DNA from: Pandoraea faecigallinarum
GTDB taxonomy: Bacteria; Pseudomonadota; Gammaproteobacteria; Burkholderiales; Burkholderiaceae
Length of the DNA: 64,000 bases
NCBI RefSeq assembly: GCF_001029105.3
Contig: NZ_CP011807.3
Coordinates: 1,922,001 to 1,986,000, forward strand
Direction of reading: 5' to 3'
Shown: positions 47,674 to 57,128 of the stretch, piece after piece
Position numbering within the stretch: the stretch's first letter is position 1
Layout: each line of letters starts with the position of its first letter
Notes under the pieces: generated by a model
Seen by the model: the letters and a program-made list of their open reading frames with translations, nothing else
Databases searched by the model: none
What the model was told of the DNA's origin: nothing
Position numbers and translations under genes: made by a program

Positions 47674-48999
47674 TTGTCCAAGTCGTCTACGCCGTTCGCA
47701 TCGTCATCGCCGCAAGGATCTGCTGCGGCGTCGGCGGCATCTGCCGCGCAGTCTCCCTCCCCATCTTCCCAACGTTGCGCTCAGGCGCCGGCCGGTGCGC
47801 CCGGTTTCGGTGCACTTGCCGGGGTGAAGGTGCTCGAACTCGGCACGCTGATCGCCGGCCCGTTTGCCGCGCGCATGCTGGGTGAGTTCGGTGCCGAGGT
47901 CATCAAGATCGAGGATCCGCAGCACGGCGACCCGCTGCGCAAGTGGCGCAAGTTGCATCCGGACGCGGGCGGCACGTCGCTGTGGTGGGCGGTGCAGGCG
48001 CGTAACAAGAAGTCGGTCACGATCAACCTGAAGTCTCCGCAAGGGCAGGAGATCGTGCGCAAGCTCGCGGCGCAGGCCGACATCGTCGTCGAGAATTTCC
48101 GCCCCGGATTGCTGGAGCGCTTCGGGCTGGGCTACGAACAACTCTCGGCTGCGAACCCCGGTCTGGTGATGGTGCGGCTGTCGGGCTACGGCCAGACGGG
48201 GCCGTACCGGGACCGTCCCGGTTTCGGCGCCATTGCCGAATCGATGGGCGGACTGCGTCATATCACCGGCTACCCGGACTTGCCGCCGCCACGGATCGGC
48301 ATTTCCATCGGCGACTCCATCGCCGCGCTGCATGGTGTGATCGGCGCGATGATGGCGCTGCACCACCGCAACGCGAATGGCGGGCGAGGGCAGGTGGTCG
48401 ACGTGGCGCTCTACGAGGCAGTCTTCAACCTGATGGAGAGTGTCGTGCCGGAGTACAGCGTGGCGGGCATGGTGCGTGAGCGAACCGGCGCGTCGCTGCC
48501 GGGCATCGTGCCGTCGAATACCTATCCGTGCGCAGACGGCATGATCGTCGTCGGGGGGAATAGCGATCCGATCTTCAAGCGCCTGATGCACGCGATCGGC
48601 CGTGCCGATCTGGCCGAAGACCTGGGGCTCGCCCATAACGATGGACGGGTACCCCGCACGCAGGAGATCGACGAGGCGATCGGTCAATGGACGCAGGCGC
48701 GCTCCATCGACGATGCCCTCTGCGTGCTGCAAGCGGCGGATGTTCCGGCGAGCCGCATCTACACGGTGGCCGACATGTTCAAGGATCCGCAGTTCATCGC
48801 GCGTCAGATGATCCAGCGTCATACGTTCCCGGACGGCACGCCGATCGACCTGCCCAACATCTCGCCAAAACTGTCGGACACGCCCGGGCAGACACAGTGG
48901 CTCGGGCCCGAACTGGGCGCTCACACGGACGAGGTGCTGGGGCAACTGGGTTATGATGCCGGGCAAATCAAGGCGTTGCGCGATAACGGTGTCATCTGA
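47674..48999 (+). CDS. Type III CoA-transferase (CaiB/BaiF family)
   Basis: 441 residues from a TTG start with AGGAG eight bases ahead. The first ~45 residues are Ser/Ala-rich; the family domain begins GVKVLELGTLIAGPFAARML and continues with KIEDPQHGDPLRKWR and FRPGLLERFGLGY. D214 in ISIGDSIAALHG is the likely catalytic aspartate that forms the acyl-anhydride. It transfers CoA between organic acids; the substrate is unknown. It is followed by an ABC importer, hinting that the imported acid is activated here. Confidence 0.88.
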   Translation: MSKSSTPFASSSPQGSAAASAASAAQSPSPSSQRCAQAPAGAPGFGALAGVKVLELGTLIAGPFAARMLGEFGAEVIKIEDPQHGDPLRKWRKLHPDAGGTSLWWAVQARNKKSVTINLKSPQGQEIVRKLAAQADIVVENFRPGLLERFGLGYEQLSAANPGLVMVRLSGYGQTGPYRDRPGFGAIAESMGGLRHITGYPDLPPPRIGISIGDSIAALHGVIGAMMALHHRNANGGRGQVVDVALYEAVFNLMESVVPEYSVAGMVRERTGASLPGIVPSNTYPCADGMIVVGGNSDPIFKRLMHAIGRADLAEDLGLAHNDGRVPRTQEIDEAIGQWTQARSIDDALCVLQAADVPASRIYTVADMFKDPQFIARQMIQRHTFPDGTPIDLPNISPKLSDTPGQTQWLGPELGAHTDEVLGQLGYDAGQIKALRDNGVI

Positions 49000-49111
49000 G
49001 AAGACATCGCCGCCCAAGGCACTGCGGCGTGCGGGAGGGAATCGCGCGCCGTCAATAAAGCACGTCGAACAAACAAAGAAAGAACGCTGCAATCACGGAG
49101 ACAACAACACC

Positions 49112-50143
49112 ATGCAAAGACGTCAGTTCGTCACGGCCCTGGCTGCCACCGGCCTTATCGGTGCGGGCATTCGCCCCGGTTTCGCACAAGGCAGGCTCGA
49201 GAAGACCAGGATCGCCATCGCGGTCGGCGGAAAGAACCTCTTTTACTACTTGCCGCTCACGATTGCCGAACGTCTGAACTACTTCAAGGACGAAGGGCTC
49301 GACGTCGAAATCTCAGACTTCGCCGGGGGTTCCAAGGCATTGCAGGCTCTTGTCGGCGGCAGTGCCGATGTGGTCTCGGGGGCCTACGAGCATACGATTC
49401 TGTTGCAGGCGAAAAACCAGTACATTCGCGCCTTCGTATTGCAGGGGCGCGCCCCGCAGATCGTCTTCGGCGTGTCGAACAAGACGATGCCCAACTACAA
49501 GTCGATTGCCGACCTGCGTGGCAAGAAGATCGGTGTGACGGCACCGGGTTCGTCGACGAACATCATGGCGAACTTCGTGCTTGCCAAGGGGGGCATCAAG
49601 CCCAACGAAGTGGCCTTCGTCGGTGTGGGCGCGTCGTCGGGCGCACTGGCTGCGATACGGTCGGGCAATGTCGACGCCATCGTCAACCTCGACCCGGTGA
49701 TCACCATGCTCGAGCGCGACAAGGAGATTCGCGTGATTTCGGATACGCGCACGCTCAAGGAAACGGTGTCGGTGTTCGGCGGTAACATGCCGGCCGGTTG
49801 TCTCTATACGAACGAATCGTTCATTCAGAAAAATCCGAACACGACGCAAGCACTGACCAATGCGATGGTGCGCGCGTTGCGCTGGCTTCAGACGGCCGGG
49901 CCGGGCGACCTCATCAAGACGGTGCCCGATGCCTATCTGCTGGGCGACCGGGCGCTCTACCTCGATGCATGGAGCCGCGTGAAGGAGGCGATCTCGCCGG
50001 ACGGTCTGATCCCCGCCGACGGGCCGGCCACCGCGCTGCGCACCTTGCAGGCTTTCGATGAGACGGTCAAGGGCAAGTCGATCGATCTGTCCAAGACGTT
50101 CACGAACGAGTTCACGAAAAAGGCCGACGCCAAGTACAAATGA
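49112..50143 (+). CDS. NitT/TauT-type ABC transporter substrate-binding protein
   Basis: 343 residues. The N-terminus MQRRQFVTALAATGLIG has a twin-arginine-like motif, so export may be by Tat or Sec. The mature part is of the SsuA/NMT1 class: FYYLPLTIAERLNYFKDEGL, GGSKALQALVGGSADVV, LRGKKIGVTAPGSSTN and GNVDAIVNLDPVI. Such proteins bind sulfonates, nitrate or small aromatic or pyrimidine compounds; the ligand cannot be read. It overlaps the ATPase gene. Confidence 0.88.
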   Translation: MQRRQFVTALAATGLIGAGIRPGFAQGRLEKTRIAIAVGGKNLFYYLPLTIAERLNYFKDEGLDVEISDFAGGSKALQALVGGSADVVSGAYEHTILLQAKNQYIRAFVLQGRAPQIVFGVSNKTMPNYKSIADLRGKKIGVTAPGSSTNIMANFVLAKGGIKPNEVAFVGVGASSGALAAIRSGNVDAIVNLDPVITMLERDKEIRVISDTRTLKETVSVFGGNMPAGCLYTNESFIQKNPNTTQALTNAMVRALRWLQTAGPGDLIKTVPDAYLLGDRALYLDAWSRVKEAISPDGLIPADGPATALRTLQAFDETVKGKSIDLSKTFTNEFTKKADAKYK

Positions 50144-50955
50144 TGACTGCGCCGGCTCTCAGTTTCGACAGCATTACCTGTACGTTCGTCGCTCGGGACG
50201 ATCGTTCGAAGCGTTATACGGCGGTGGCCGACACTTCGCTCGACATTGCGCCGGGCGAATTTGTCTCGGTCGTGGGGCCGACGGGCTGCGGCAAGTCCAC
50301 GCTGCTTAACGTGGCCGCAGGTTTGCTCGCCCCGTCGTCCGGTTCGGTCAAGGTGTTCGGAGAACCGCTCAAAGGGATCAATGCGCGCTCGGGCTATATG
50401 TTCCAGGCCGAAGCGCTGATGCCTTGGCGTAACGCCATCGACAACGTGACTGCCGGCCTCGAGTTCCGCGGTGTCGCGCCGGACGAGGCGAAGGCGCGTG
50501 GGCACGAGTGGCTCAAACGCGTCGGCTTGGGCGGCTTTGGCGACCGCTATCCGCACCAGCTCTCCGGCGGTATGCGCAAACGCGTCGCAATGGCGCAGAC
50601 GCTGATTCTGGACCCGGACATCATTCTGATGGACGAGCCATTTTCGGCGCTGGACATTCAGACGCGTCAACTCATGGAAAACGAGTTGCTGGAGTTGTGG
50701 GCCGCCAAGCGACGGGCCGTGCTGTTCATCACGCACGATCTGGATGAGGCCATTGCGCTGTCGGACCGTGTCGTGGTGCTCGCCGCGGGCCCAAGCACGC
50801 ATCCGATCGGAGAATTCCGAATCGATCTGCCACGCCCGCGCGACGTGGCGGAGATTCGGAATCATCCGCGCTTTACCGAGTTGCACGCTCAGATATGGGA
50901 TGTGCTGCGTGAGGAAGTCCTCAAGGGCTACGCACAACAGTTAAAGGCGGTCTGA
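50140..50955 (+). CDS. NitT/TauT-type ABC transporter ATP-binding protein
   Basis: 271 residues; the start codon overlaps the previous stop (ATGATG, either ATG possible). Walker A GPTGCGKST, signature LSGGMRKR and Walker B IILMDEPFSALD. The region QAEALMPWRNAIDNV (Q-loop) is typical of the SsuB/TauB class. Energises the importer with the permease further on. Confidence 0.92.
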   Translation: MMTAPALSFDSITCTFVARDDRSKRYTAVADTSLDIAPGEFVSVVGPTGCGKSTLLNVAAGLLAPSSGSVKVFGEPLKGINARSGYMFQAEALMPWRNAIDNVTAGLEFRGVAPDEAKARGHEWLKRVGLGGFGDRYPHQLSGGMRKRVAMAQTLILDPDIILMDEPFSALDIQTRQLMENELLELWAAKRRAVLFITHDLDEAIALSDRVVVLAAGPSTHPIGEFRIDLPRPRDVAEIRNHPRFTELHAQIWDVLREEVLKGYAQQLKAV

Positions 50956-50961
50956 ATCGTC

Positions 50962-51084
50962 ATGTGGCAAATCGCAGGTATTCTCACGGTCTCGCTGAGC
51001 TGGCTCAACTGGCCTGGCTGGTTCGACTGGATGGACTGGTTCGATTTGCCGGACGGCTTTGGCTTGTTCGACTGGCTGGTCTGA
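50962..51084 (+). CDS. Predicted 40-residue tryptophan-periodic small protein
   Basis: Small open frame beginning MWQIAGILTVSLSWLNW and ending FDWLV. It holds seven tryptophans, five of them exactly three residues apart (positions 14, 17, 20, 23, 26), alternating with Asp, Asn and Phe. It starts seven bases after the ATPase stop and ends 45 bases before the permease, same strand. The DNA itself repeats TGGTTCGAC-like units, so repeat expansion is possible. AAAGGCGG lies ~11 bases ahead, a weak ribosome site. Not a known family; translation unproven. Confidence 0.45.
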   Translation: MWQIAGILTVSLSWLNWPGWFDWMDWFDLPDGFGLFDWLV

Positions 51085-51129
51085 AGGTCCGGCCACTCGC
51101 TCGTCTGTTATTCCCGGAATTCGTACGTC

Positions 51130-51948
51130 ATGCGTAATCGTTCGTTCATGCGATACCTTCGCCTTTGGCAATGGTCGTTGCTGGTAGTGGCTTTTCTCGT
51201 CTGGTATGTCCTGACGAGTCCCACGCTGCTGCCTGCGTTCTACTTCGACAGCCCCGACAAGGCAGCTTTCTTCTTCGGCGAGCCGCAAAAAGTGCTGCTC
51301 CAGATCTGGCAATGGTTCGCCAGCGGCGAGATCTATCTGCACCTGGGGGTGACGCTGCTCGAAACGGTGTTGGCTTTTGCCATCGGCACCGTGTTCGGGC
51401 TGGGCGTGGGGTTGTGGCTCGCGCTCTCGCCGAGTGCCGGTGCGTTGCTCGATCCGTACATCAAAGCCGCCAACTCGATGCCGCGCGTGATCCTCGCGCC
51501 GATCTTCGGCGTCTGGTTCGGGCTGGGTATCTGGTCGAAAGTGGCGCTTGGGGTCACGCTCGTGTTCTTCATCGTGTTCTTCAATGTCTATCAGGGTGTG
51601 AAGGAAGTCAGCCCGGTCGTGCTTGCCAACGCGCGCATGCTTGGCGCGAACCAGCGTCAGTTGCTGCGCCGTGTGTATTTGCCCAGTGCGACAAGCTGGG
51701 TGTTTTCGAGCCTGCACAATTCGGTCGGTCTCGCCTTCGTCGGTGCGGTGGTCGGGGAGTACCTGGGGTCGTCGCGCGGTGTGGGATATCTCATTTTGCA
51801 AGCGGAAGGCACCTTCGACATCAACGCCGTGATTGCCGGCGTGCTCATCCTCACGGCCTTTGCATTGGTGCTCGACGGGCTCGTTGGCGTGGTTGAGCGG
51901 CGCTTGCTCGTCTGGCAGCCCCAGGCGGGGGAAACCGAAAAGATGTGA
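51130..51948 (+). CDS. NitT/TauT-type ABC transporter permease
   Basis: 272 residues with about six transmembrane segments. TM1 is LWQWSLLVVAFLVWYVL; the EAA loop reads ANARMLGANQRQLLRRVYLPSATSW in two parts, and LAPIFGVWFGLGIWSK is typical of SsuC/TauC permeases. Completes the importer begun at 49112, with the Trp-rich small frame in between. Confidence 0.9.
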   Translation: MRNRSFMRYLRLWQWSLLVVAFLVWYVLTSPTLLPAFYFDSPDKAAFFFGEPQKVLLQIWQWFASGEIYLHLGVTLLETVLAFAIGTVFGLGVGLWLALSPSAGALLDPYIKAANSMPRVILAPIFGVWFGLGIWSKVALGVTLVFFIVFFNVYQGVKEVSPVVLANARMLGANQRQLLRRVYLPSATSWVFSSLHNSVGLAFVGAVVGEYLGSSRGVGYLILQAEGTFDINAVIAGVLILTAFALVLDGLVGVVERRLLVWQPQAGETEKM

Positions 51949-52180
51949 CCGGATGCGACGGAGCCGGGATGTGGGCGCCGACGGCAGCGTTCCGCTCGGC
52001 GCGACATCCGCTTGGGAATCCGTTCCATTCGCGACACATTGGCAACCGAACGACGACCGATCGGGCATGGATTTGCCGCTGCGCCGGTGTCGCGCTGCAC
52101 CCTCGTGACGACTCGGTGACGCGAGCCGCAGATCGCCACAGATGCCGTCATGGCGTCATATCCGAGCACCTTTCCTCGGT

Positions 52181-52186
52181 TACAAT
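52181..52186 (+). promoter_or_regulatory. Candidate -10 element of surE
   Basis: TACAAT six bases before the surE ATG. If used, the transcript would start at or next to the start codon. No clear -35. Confidence 0.3.
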
Positions 52187-52192
52187 TGCCGC

Positions 52193-52954
52193 ATGCGAAT
52201 CCTGCTCAGCAACGACGATGGGTATCAGGCGCCAGGCCTGGCCGCGCTCTACGAGGCGCTGGCACCGCTTGGCGACATTACCGTGGTGGCGCCCGAACAG
52301 AACTGTAGCGGTGCGTCCAATTCTCTGACCCTGCAACGACCGCTTTCCGTCTTCAAGGGGGGCAATGGCTTCACGTTCATCAACGGGACACCGACCGATT
52401 GCGTCCACGTGGCGTTGACCGGTTTGCTCCAGCAGCGGCCCGATATCGTGGTCTCGGGCATTAACAATGGCCAGAACATGGGCGAGGACACGCTGTACTC
52501 CGGTACGGTCGCGGCGGCGACGGAGGGGTTCCTCTTCGGTATTCCGTCGTTTGCGTTCTCGCAAGTCAACAAGGGCTGGGACCATCTCGACAGCGCGGCC
52601 CGGGTGGCACGCGAGGTGGTCGAGCGCTATATGGAGCGGCCCTTGGGTGCTCCCTTTTTGTTGAACGTCAATATTCCCAATTTGCCATACGAGCGCCTGA
52701 AAGGCGCGCTCGCGACGCGTCTTGGGAAGCGACATCAATCGCAGCCGGTGATCCGTCAGGAGAATCCGCGCGGCGAAACGATTTACTGGATCGGCCCGGC
52801 GGGCGACGCCCGCGATAGCAGCGAAGGTACCGACTTCCACGCCGTGGCGCACGATTACGTCTCGGTCACCCCCTTGCAACTGGATCTCACGCATACCGCA
52901 CGACTTGGTGTCGTGCACGATTGGCTGGCCAGCGCAGGGGTGGCTCAACGATGA
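52193..52954 (+). CDS. surE: 5'/3'-nucleotidase SurE
   Basis: 253 residues starting [16 protein letters not shown] with the metal-binding DD pair and N in [24 protein letters not shown] and [19 protein letters not shown] are conserved. It dephosphorylates nucleoside monophosphates and is linked to stationary-phase survival. Overlaps pcm by four bases; first gene of surE-pcm-nlpD-rpoS. Confidence 0.96.
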   Translation: MRILLSNDDGYQAPGLAALYEALAPLGDITVVAPEQNCSGASNSLTLQRPLSVFKGGNGFTFINGTPTDCVHVALTGLLQQRPDIVVSGINNGQNMGEDTLYSGTVAAATEGFLFGIPSFAFSQVNKGWDHLDSAARVAREVVERYMERPLGAPFLLNVNIPNLPYERLKGALATRLGKRHQSQPVIRQENPRGETIYWIGPAGDARDSSEGTDFHAVAHDYVSVTPLQLDLTHTARLGVVHDWLASAGVAQR

Positions 52955-54108
52955 CGACACCGCCGAAGCGTTTTCCTCTTCCTCTGGCCGAAGTGATGAC
53001 CCGTCGGCAGCGTAAGGCGCCGGTGCTGGACAAGGCGTCGCGCGCCAGTCCCGCAGGCGCACCGCCTGCGGCGATGGCGCGCAAGACGACGCCGGCGCCG
53101 GGAGCGACGTCGGTCAATTCAGGCAATGGGAAGGCGCCGCTCGGCAGTAGCAACGGTTTGCGGGTCGCAACGACGCCGTTGGCAGGGGCATCGGCCCGGC
53201 CAACGGGGGCGCAGACATCACATCCCGTCGCGCCCAAAGGATTGGCGCGCCCCGCGGCCGCGCCGCACGCCCAGCCTGCGCCGCATGCCGTGAAGAGTGC
53301 GCCGAGGCCGGGGACCAAGGCGCACGGCGGGGGGATTGCACAAAAGAATGGGCTGACGGCCGCAACGGCGGTGAAAGGCGTCGTGCGGACGGGTTCGGCA
53401 TCAAAAGCGTCGGCGGGCACTGCGGTGCGAGGGCAGGTGCCGCCCGGCAGCGGTTCACCCGACGGCATCGGACTGACCTCCGAGCGCGTGCGCGCAAGAA
53501 TGGCCGAGCGCGTCGCGGCGTCGGGCGTCAAGCACCCGGGCGTGCTGGCGGCGCTGGCCACCGTGCCGCGCCACCGCTTCGTCGATGCGGCACTCGCCAA
53601 TCAGGCTTATGAAGACGCGGCGCTTCCCATCGGCCATGGGCAAACGATTTCGAAGCCGTCTGTCGTGGGGCGCATGATCGAGCTGCTGCTGGCGGGCGGA
53701 CGTCCGCTGGAAAAAGTGCTGGAGATCGGCACCGGCTGCGGTTATCAGGCCGCGGTGTTGTCATGCGTGGCGCGCGACGTTTATTCGATCGAGCGTGTGC
53801 GTCCCCTGCACGAACGCGCCAAGGCCAATCTTCGGCCGCTGCGTGTGCCGAACATCCGCCTGCACTACGGCGACGGGCGGTTGGGGCTGCCCGCGGTGGC
53901 GCCGTTCGACGGCATCGTGATCGCTGCCGCCGGCCTTGAGATTCCGGACGCGCTCGTCGATCAGCTTGCGGTAGGCGCGCGTCTCGTCGCCCCCGTGGGC
54001 GGTGAGCAACAAATTTTGACCCTCATCGAGCGCGTCGGCGCACGCCAATGGCGCGAGACGCAGCTTGATCGGGTGTTATTCGTCCCCTTAAAATCGGGCA
54101 TCATTTAA
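52951..54108 (+). CDS. pcm: Protein-L-isoaspartate O-methyltransferase with long N-terminal extension
   Basis: 385 residues; the usual enzyme is ~210. The last ~210 residues are the normal enzyme: [57 protein letters not shown] and the AdoMet site [16 protein letters not shown]. It repairs damaged aspartyl residues. The first ~175 residues are Ala/Pro/Gly/Lys-rich low complexity with no domain. The start is fixed by the ATGA overlap with surE. Confidence 0.93.
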   Translation: MTTPPKRFPLPLAEVMTRRQRKAPVLDKASRASPAGAPPAAMARKTTPAPGATSVNSGNGKAPLGSSNGLRVATTPLAGASARPTGAQTSHPVAPKGLARPAAAPHAQPAPHAVKSAPRPGTKAHGGGIAQKNGLTAATAVKGVVRTGSASKASAGTAVRGQVPPGSGSPDGIGLTSERVRARMAERVAASGVKHPGVLAALATVPRHRFVDAALANQAYEDAALPIGHGQTISKPSVVGRMIELLLAGGRPLEKVLEIGTGCGYQAAVLSCVARDVYSIERVRPLHERAKANLRPLRVPNIRLHYGDGRLGLPAVAPFDGIVIAAAGLEIPDALVDQLAVGARLVAPVGGEQQILTLIERVGARQWRETQLDRVLFVPLKSGII

Positions 54109-54139
54109 GCCCGTCGGGCCTATTCTGCGGAGGATTTGA

Positions 54140-54970
54140 GTGAATTTGCGAGCGGGTTTCCAACAACGCGTCGCCAGTGTCCTGTTGCTGAGCATGCTGG
54201 CAGCGTGTGCATCGCGACAAGTCGGGGCGCCGGTCGTCGACCGTACCGTAGGCGGTACGACGACCGACAGCAGTGTGCCTGGCGTGACTGCGCCAGTGGT
54301 CGACAACTCGCCGGTGCCGCCGGGGTATTACCGCGTGCAGCCGGGCGATCGTCTCTATCGCATCGCGCTGGAGAACGGACAGAACTATCGCGATATCGCG
54401 CGCTGGAACAACATCCAGAATCCGGATCAGATCGAAGTCGGTCAGGTGCTGCGCGTGAAGCCGCCTGCGGGGGATGCCGGCACGCCGTTGCCGCCGCCGG
54501 TTGCCAGCACGCCGTCGAACAACAGTCCGGCCGCTGTGCCGCCTGCCGTTGTGCCGCCGCCCGCGAGTTCGGTGGCGTCCGCGCCGTCGGCGGTGTCGAG
54601 CGGGGAACTGCGTCTGTCGTGGCCGGCCAAGGGCGCTGTCGTAGGTCGCTTCGACGATTCGAAGAACAAGGGCGTGAATATCGGCGGTACCTCCGGTCAG
54701 GACATTTTCGCTGCCGGTGCGGGTAAGGTGGTGTACTCGGGTGCCGGCCTGCGCGGCTATGGCAATCTCGTCATCATTAAACACGACGCGACCTTCTTGA
54801 CGGCGTATGCACACAACAGCAAACTGTTGGTCAAGGAAGGCGACTCCGTAACGCGGGGTCAGAAAATTGCCGAAATGGGTAACTCGGACGCAGATCGGGT
54901 CATGCTGCACTTCGAGGTACGGAAAGACGGTAAGCCTGTGGATCCGATGAAGTATTTGCCGCCTCAATAA
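54140..54970 (+). CDS. nlpD: NlpD-like lipoprotein with LysM and degenerate M23 domains
   Basis: 276 residues, GTG start. Lipobox LAAC with C23, then a LysM domain (YRVQPGDRLYRIALENGQNY). After a Pro/Ala-rich linker the M23 fold spans ~160-270, but the first metal site reads NKGVNIGG instead of H-x-G-x-D, and VMLHFEVR replaces H-L-H. Zinc binding is therefore lost, as in E. coli NlpD, which activates the amidase AmiC rather than cutting peptidoglycan. The rpoS gene follows after 15 bases. Confidence 0.94.
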   Translation: MNLRAGFQQRVASVLLLSMLAACASRQVGAPVVDRTVGGTTTDSSVPGVTAPVVDNSPVPPGYYRVQPGDRLYRIALENGQNYRDIARWNNIQNPDQIEVGQVLRVKPPAGDAGTPLPPPVASTPSNNSPAAVPPAVVPPPASSVASAPSAVSSGELRLSWPAKGAVVGRFDDSKNKGVNIGGTSGQDIFAAGAGKVVYSGAGLRGYGNLVIIKHDATFLTAYAHNSKLLVKEGDSVTRGQKIAEMGNSDADRVMLHFEVRKDGKPVDPMKYLPPQ

Positions 54971-54985
54971 ACTAGGCAGGGTCGA

Positions 54986-56074
54986 ATGCTCAAGAGAAAG
55001 CGTCGTACTTCGCAAGAGGAAGACCTCGCTGCCCCGGAGACCGATCAGGACGTTGACGATCGGCAATCCCGGCAGGATGAGGACGTGGACGACGCTTTCG
55101 ACGAGCGCGAGGCGGAGGACGACGACGCCTCGTCGTCCGAGGCCGGCGACGAAGGGGCTTCCCCGGGGCGCAAGCGCAAGGCCGCCGACGCCGACGACTT
55201 CGGTACCATCCTTCAGGCCGAACTCACGGCCGACACCGTTCAGCACTATCTCAATCGCATCAGCGTCAAGCCGCTGTTGACTCCCGCGGAAGAACTCGAT
55301 TACTCCACGCGCGCTCAGGCCGGGGAGTTTGCGGCGCGTCAGGTCATGATCGAGCGCAACCTGCGTCTCGTGGTGAGTATAGCCAAGGGGTACCTCAATC
55401 GCGGTGTGCCATTGCTCGACCTGATCGAGGAGGGCAATCTCGGGTTGATGCACGCCATCGAGAAATTCGATCCGGGGCGTGGGTTTCGTTTCTCGACGTA
55501 CGCGACATGGTGGATACGCCAGAGTATCGAGCGGGCCATCATGAATCAGGCGCGTACGGTTCGCCTGCCGGTGCATGTCATTCGCGAGCTCAATCAGGTG
55601 CTGCGTGCGAAGCGTCATCTGGAAAAGAGTGCCGCGTATGTCGATGGTGGCGAGCAGCGTGACGCGCGAATCGAGGATATTGCCGATCTGACCGGGAAGA
55701 CACCTGAGGAGATCACCGACATTCTCGCGCTCAACGAGCATGTCGCCTCGCTCGATGCGCCGCTCGAGATCGACCCGGGCAGCAGTTTGCTCGATCTGCT
55801 CTCTGACGACCGCAGCGAAGCACCGGAGCACGAGGTGCAGCATCGCGAGCTGGAAGACCTGATGCGCCTGTGGCTGTCACGGCTTTCCACCAAACATCGT
55901 TATGTCATCGAGCGCCGGTTCGGACTCAACCGCGTGGAACCCGCCACGTTGGAGGAGTTGGCCGACGAAATGGGGCTGACGCGCGAACGCGTGCGCCAGA
56001 TCCAGCAGGAGGCGCTTGTCAAGCTCAAACGCTATTTCGCGTCGAACGGCGTTCGCAAGGACGCCGTGCTGTGA
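54986..56074 (+). CDS. rpoS: RNA polymerase sigma factor RpoS
   Basis: 362-residue stationary-phase and stress sigma factor. An acidic N-terminal stretch ([29 protein letters not shown]) comes first. Region 1.2 follows ([21 protein letters not shown]), then 2.3-2.4 ([20 protein letters not shown]), region 3 and the region 4 helix-turn-helix ([20 protein letters not shown]). The acidic N-terminus is longer than in E. coli RpoS (330 residues). Promoters for rpoS often lie inside nlpD; none was assigned. Confidence 0.96.
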   Translation: MLKRKRRTSQEEDLAAPETDQDVDDRQSRQDEDVDDAFDEREAEDDDASSSEAGDEGASPGRKRKAADADDFGTILQAELTADTVQHYLNRISVKPLLTPAEELDYSTRAQAGEFAARQVMIERNLRLVVSIAKGYLNRGVPLLDLIEEGNLGLMHAIEKFDPGRGFRFSTYATWWIRQSIERAIMNQARTVRLPVHVIRELNQVLRAKRHLEKSAAYVDGGEQRDARIEDIADLTGKTPEEITDILALNEHVASLDAPLEIDPGSSLLDLLSDDRSEAPEHEVQHRELEDLMRLWLSRLSTKHRYVIERRFGLNRVEPATLEELADEMGLTRERVRQIQQEALVKLKRYFASNGVRKDAVL

Positions 56075-56196
56075 TTCGGCGCGAGGTTCGGGGGCTGGCG
56101 TCGCCGTCGTGTTGCGTCATACCGCGTCGCACGCCGAATGGCGTATCCCTTGGCGTCGCATAACGGCGCTTTCCGATTTTTCTTCTGATTTTCATC

Positions 56197-56973
56197 ATGG
56201 CATCTCCCGTTCTCGTCTTCGATATTGAAACGATTCCCGACGTCGACGGCCTGCGCAAGCTTGAGCCCGCGTATGCCGGTCTGACGGACGACGCCGTCGC
56301 TGAAGCCGCTTTTGCGGCCCGTCGCGAAAAGGTGGGGCACGACTTCCTGCCGCTGCATTTGCAACGCGTTGCAGCCATCTCGTGTGTGTTTCGCGATCGC
56401 GATGGCTTTCGCGTGAAGTCGCTCGGCACGCTCGAAGACGGCGAAGGCGCGCTCGTCTCCGGCTTCTATCGCACCATCGAGAAATATGCGCCGCAACTCG
56501 TGTCATGGAATGGCGGCGGCTTCGATCTGCCGGTGTTGCACTACCGCGCCATGATTCACGGTATTTCCGCGCCGCGCTATTGGGATATGGGCGAGGACGA
56601 CCGTGAGTTCAAGTGGAACAACTACATCAGCCGTTATCATCAGCGCCATCTGGATTTGATGGATCTGCTCGCGATGTATCAGGCGCGCGCCAACGCGCCG
56701 CTCGACGATTTGGCCAAGCTGTGCGGCTTTCCCGGCAAGCTGGGGATGGATGGCAGCAAGGTATGGGAGGCATATCGCGCCGGCAAGCTCGACGAGATAC
56801 GCAATTACTGTGAGACGGACGTGGTAAATACGTATCTCGTCTACTGCCGCTATCAGTTGATGCGCGGCGGCTTGCGACAGGCCGAGTACGAGCAGGAGAT
56901 CGAATTCGTGAGGCGTTCTCTCGAACAGGAGACGGCGCCGCACTGGAAGGAATATCTCGGCGCCTGGCGGTAA
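56197..56973 (+). CDS. Predicted 3'-5' exonuclease (PolB exonuclease-like)
   Basis: 258 residues. Starts MASPVLVFDIETIPDVDGLR with the DxE metal motif of DEDD exonucleases. Later blocks are WNGGGFDLPVLHYRAMIHGI, HLDLMDLLAMYQ and YCETDVVNTYLVYCRYQLM, giving the remaining acidic ligands. The family resembles the exonuclease domain of DNA polymerase B and is common beside rpoS and rlmD in Burkholderiales. Its DNA-repair role is not established. Confidence 0.88.
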   Translation: MASPVLVFDIETIPDVDGLRKLEPAYAGLTDDAVAEAAFAARREKVGHDFLPLHLQRVAAISCVFRDRDGFRVKSLGTLEDGEGALVSGFYRTIEKYAPQLVSWNGGGFDLPVLHYRAMIHGISAPRYWDMGEDDREFKWNNYISRYHQRHLDLMDLLAMYQARANAPLDDLAKLCGFPGKLGMDGSKVWEAYRAGKLDEIRNYCETDVVNTYLVYCRYQLMRGGLRQAEYEQEIEFVRRSLEQETAPHWKEYLGAWR

Positions 56974-57128
56974 TGCGCGGTGGATTCGCCGTTACCGTTG
57001 CTCTTGCCGTTATCGCGGTTCGTGCCGATTTCTGGCCGTGCTGGGCGGGCGCGCTCATACGCCAGCGAGTAACCGGCGGACGAATCGATTAAAATGCCGG
57101 GTTTGCTGTCGCATACGAGAACAAAGAC

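Noticed and set aside
50941..52068. 375-codon minus-strand frame opposite the permease
   Set aside because: Glu/Pro/Val repeat frame mirrors the Trp-periodic segment and the permease; no ribosome site.
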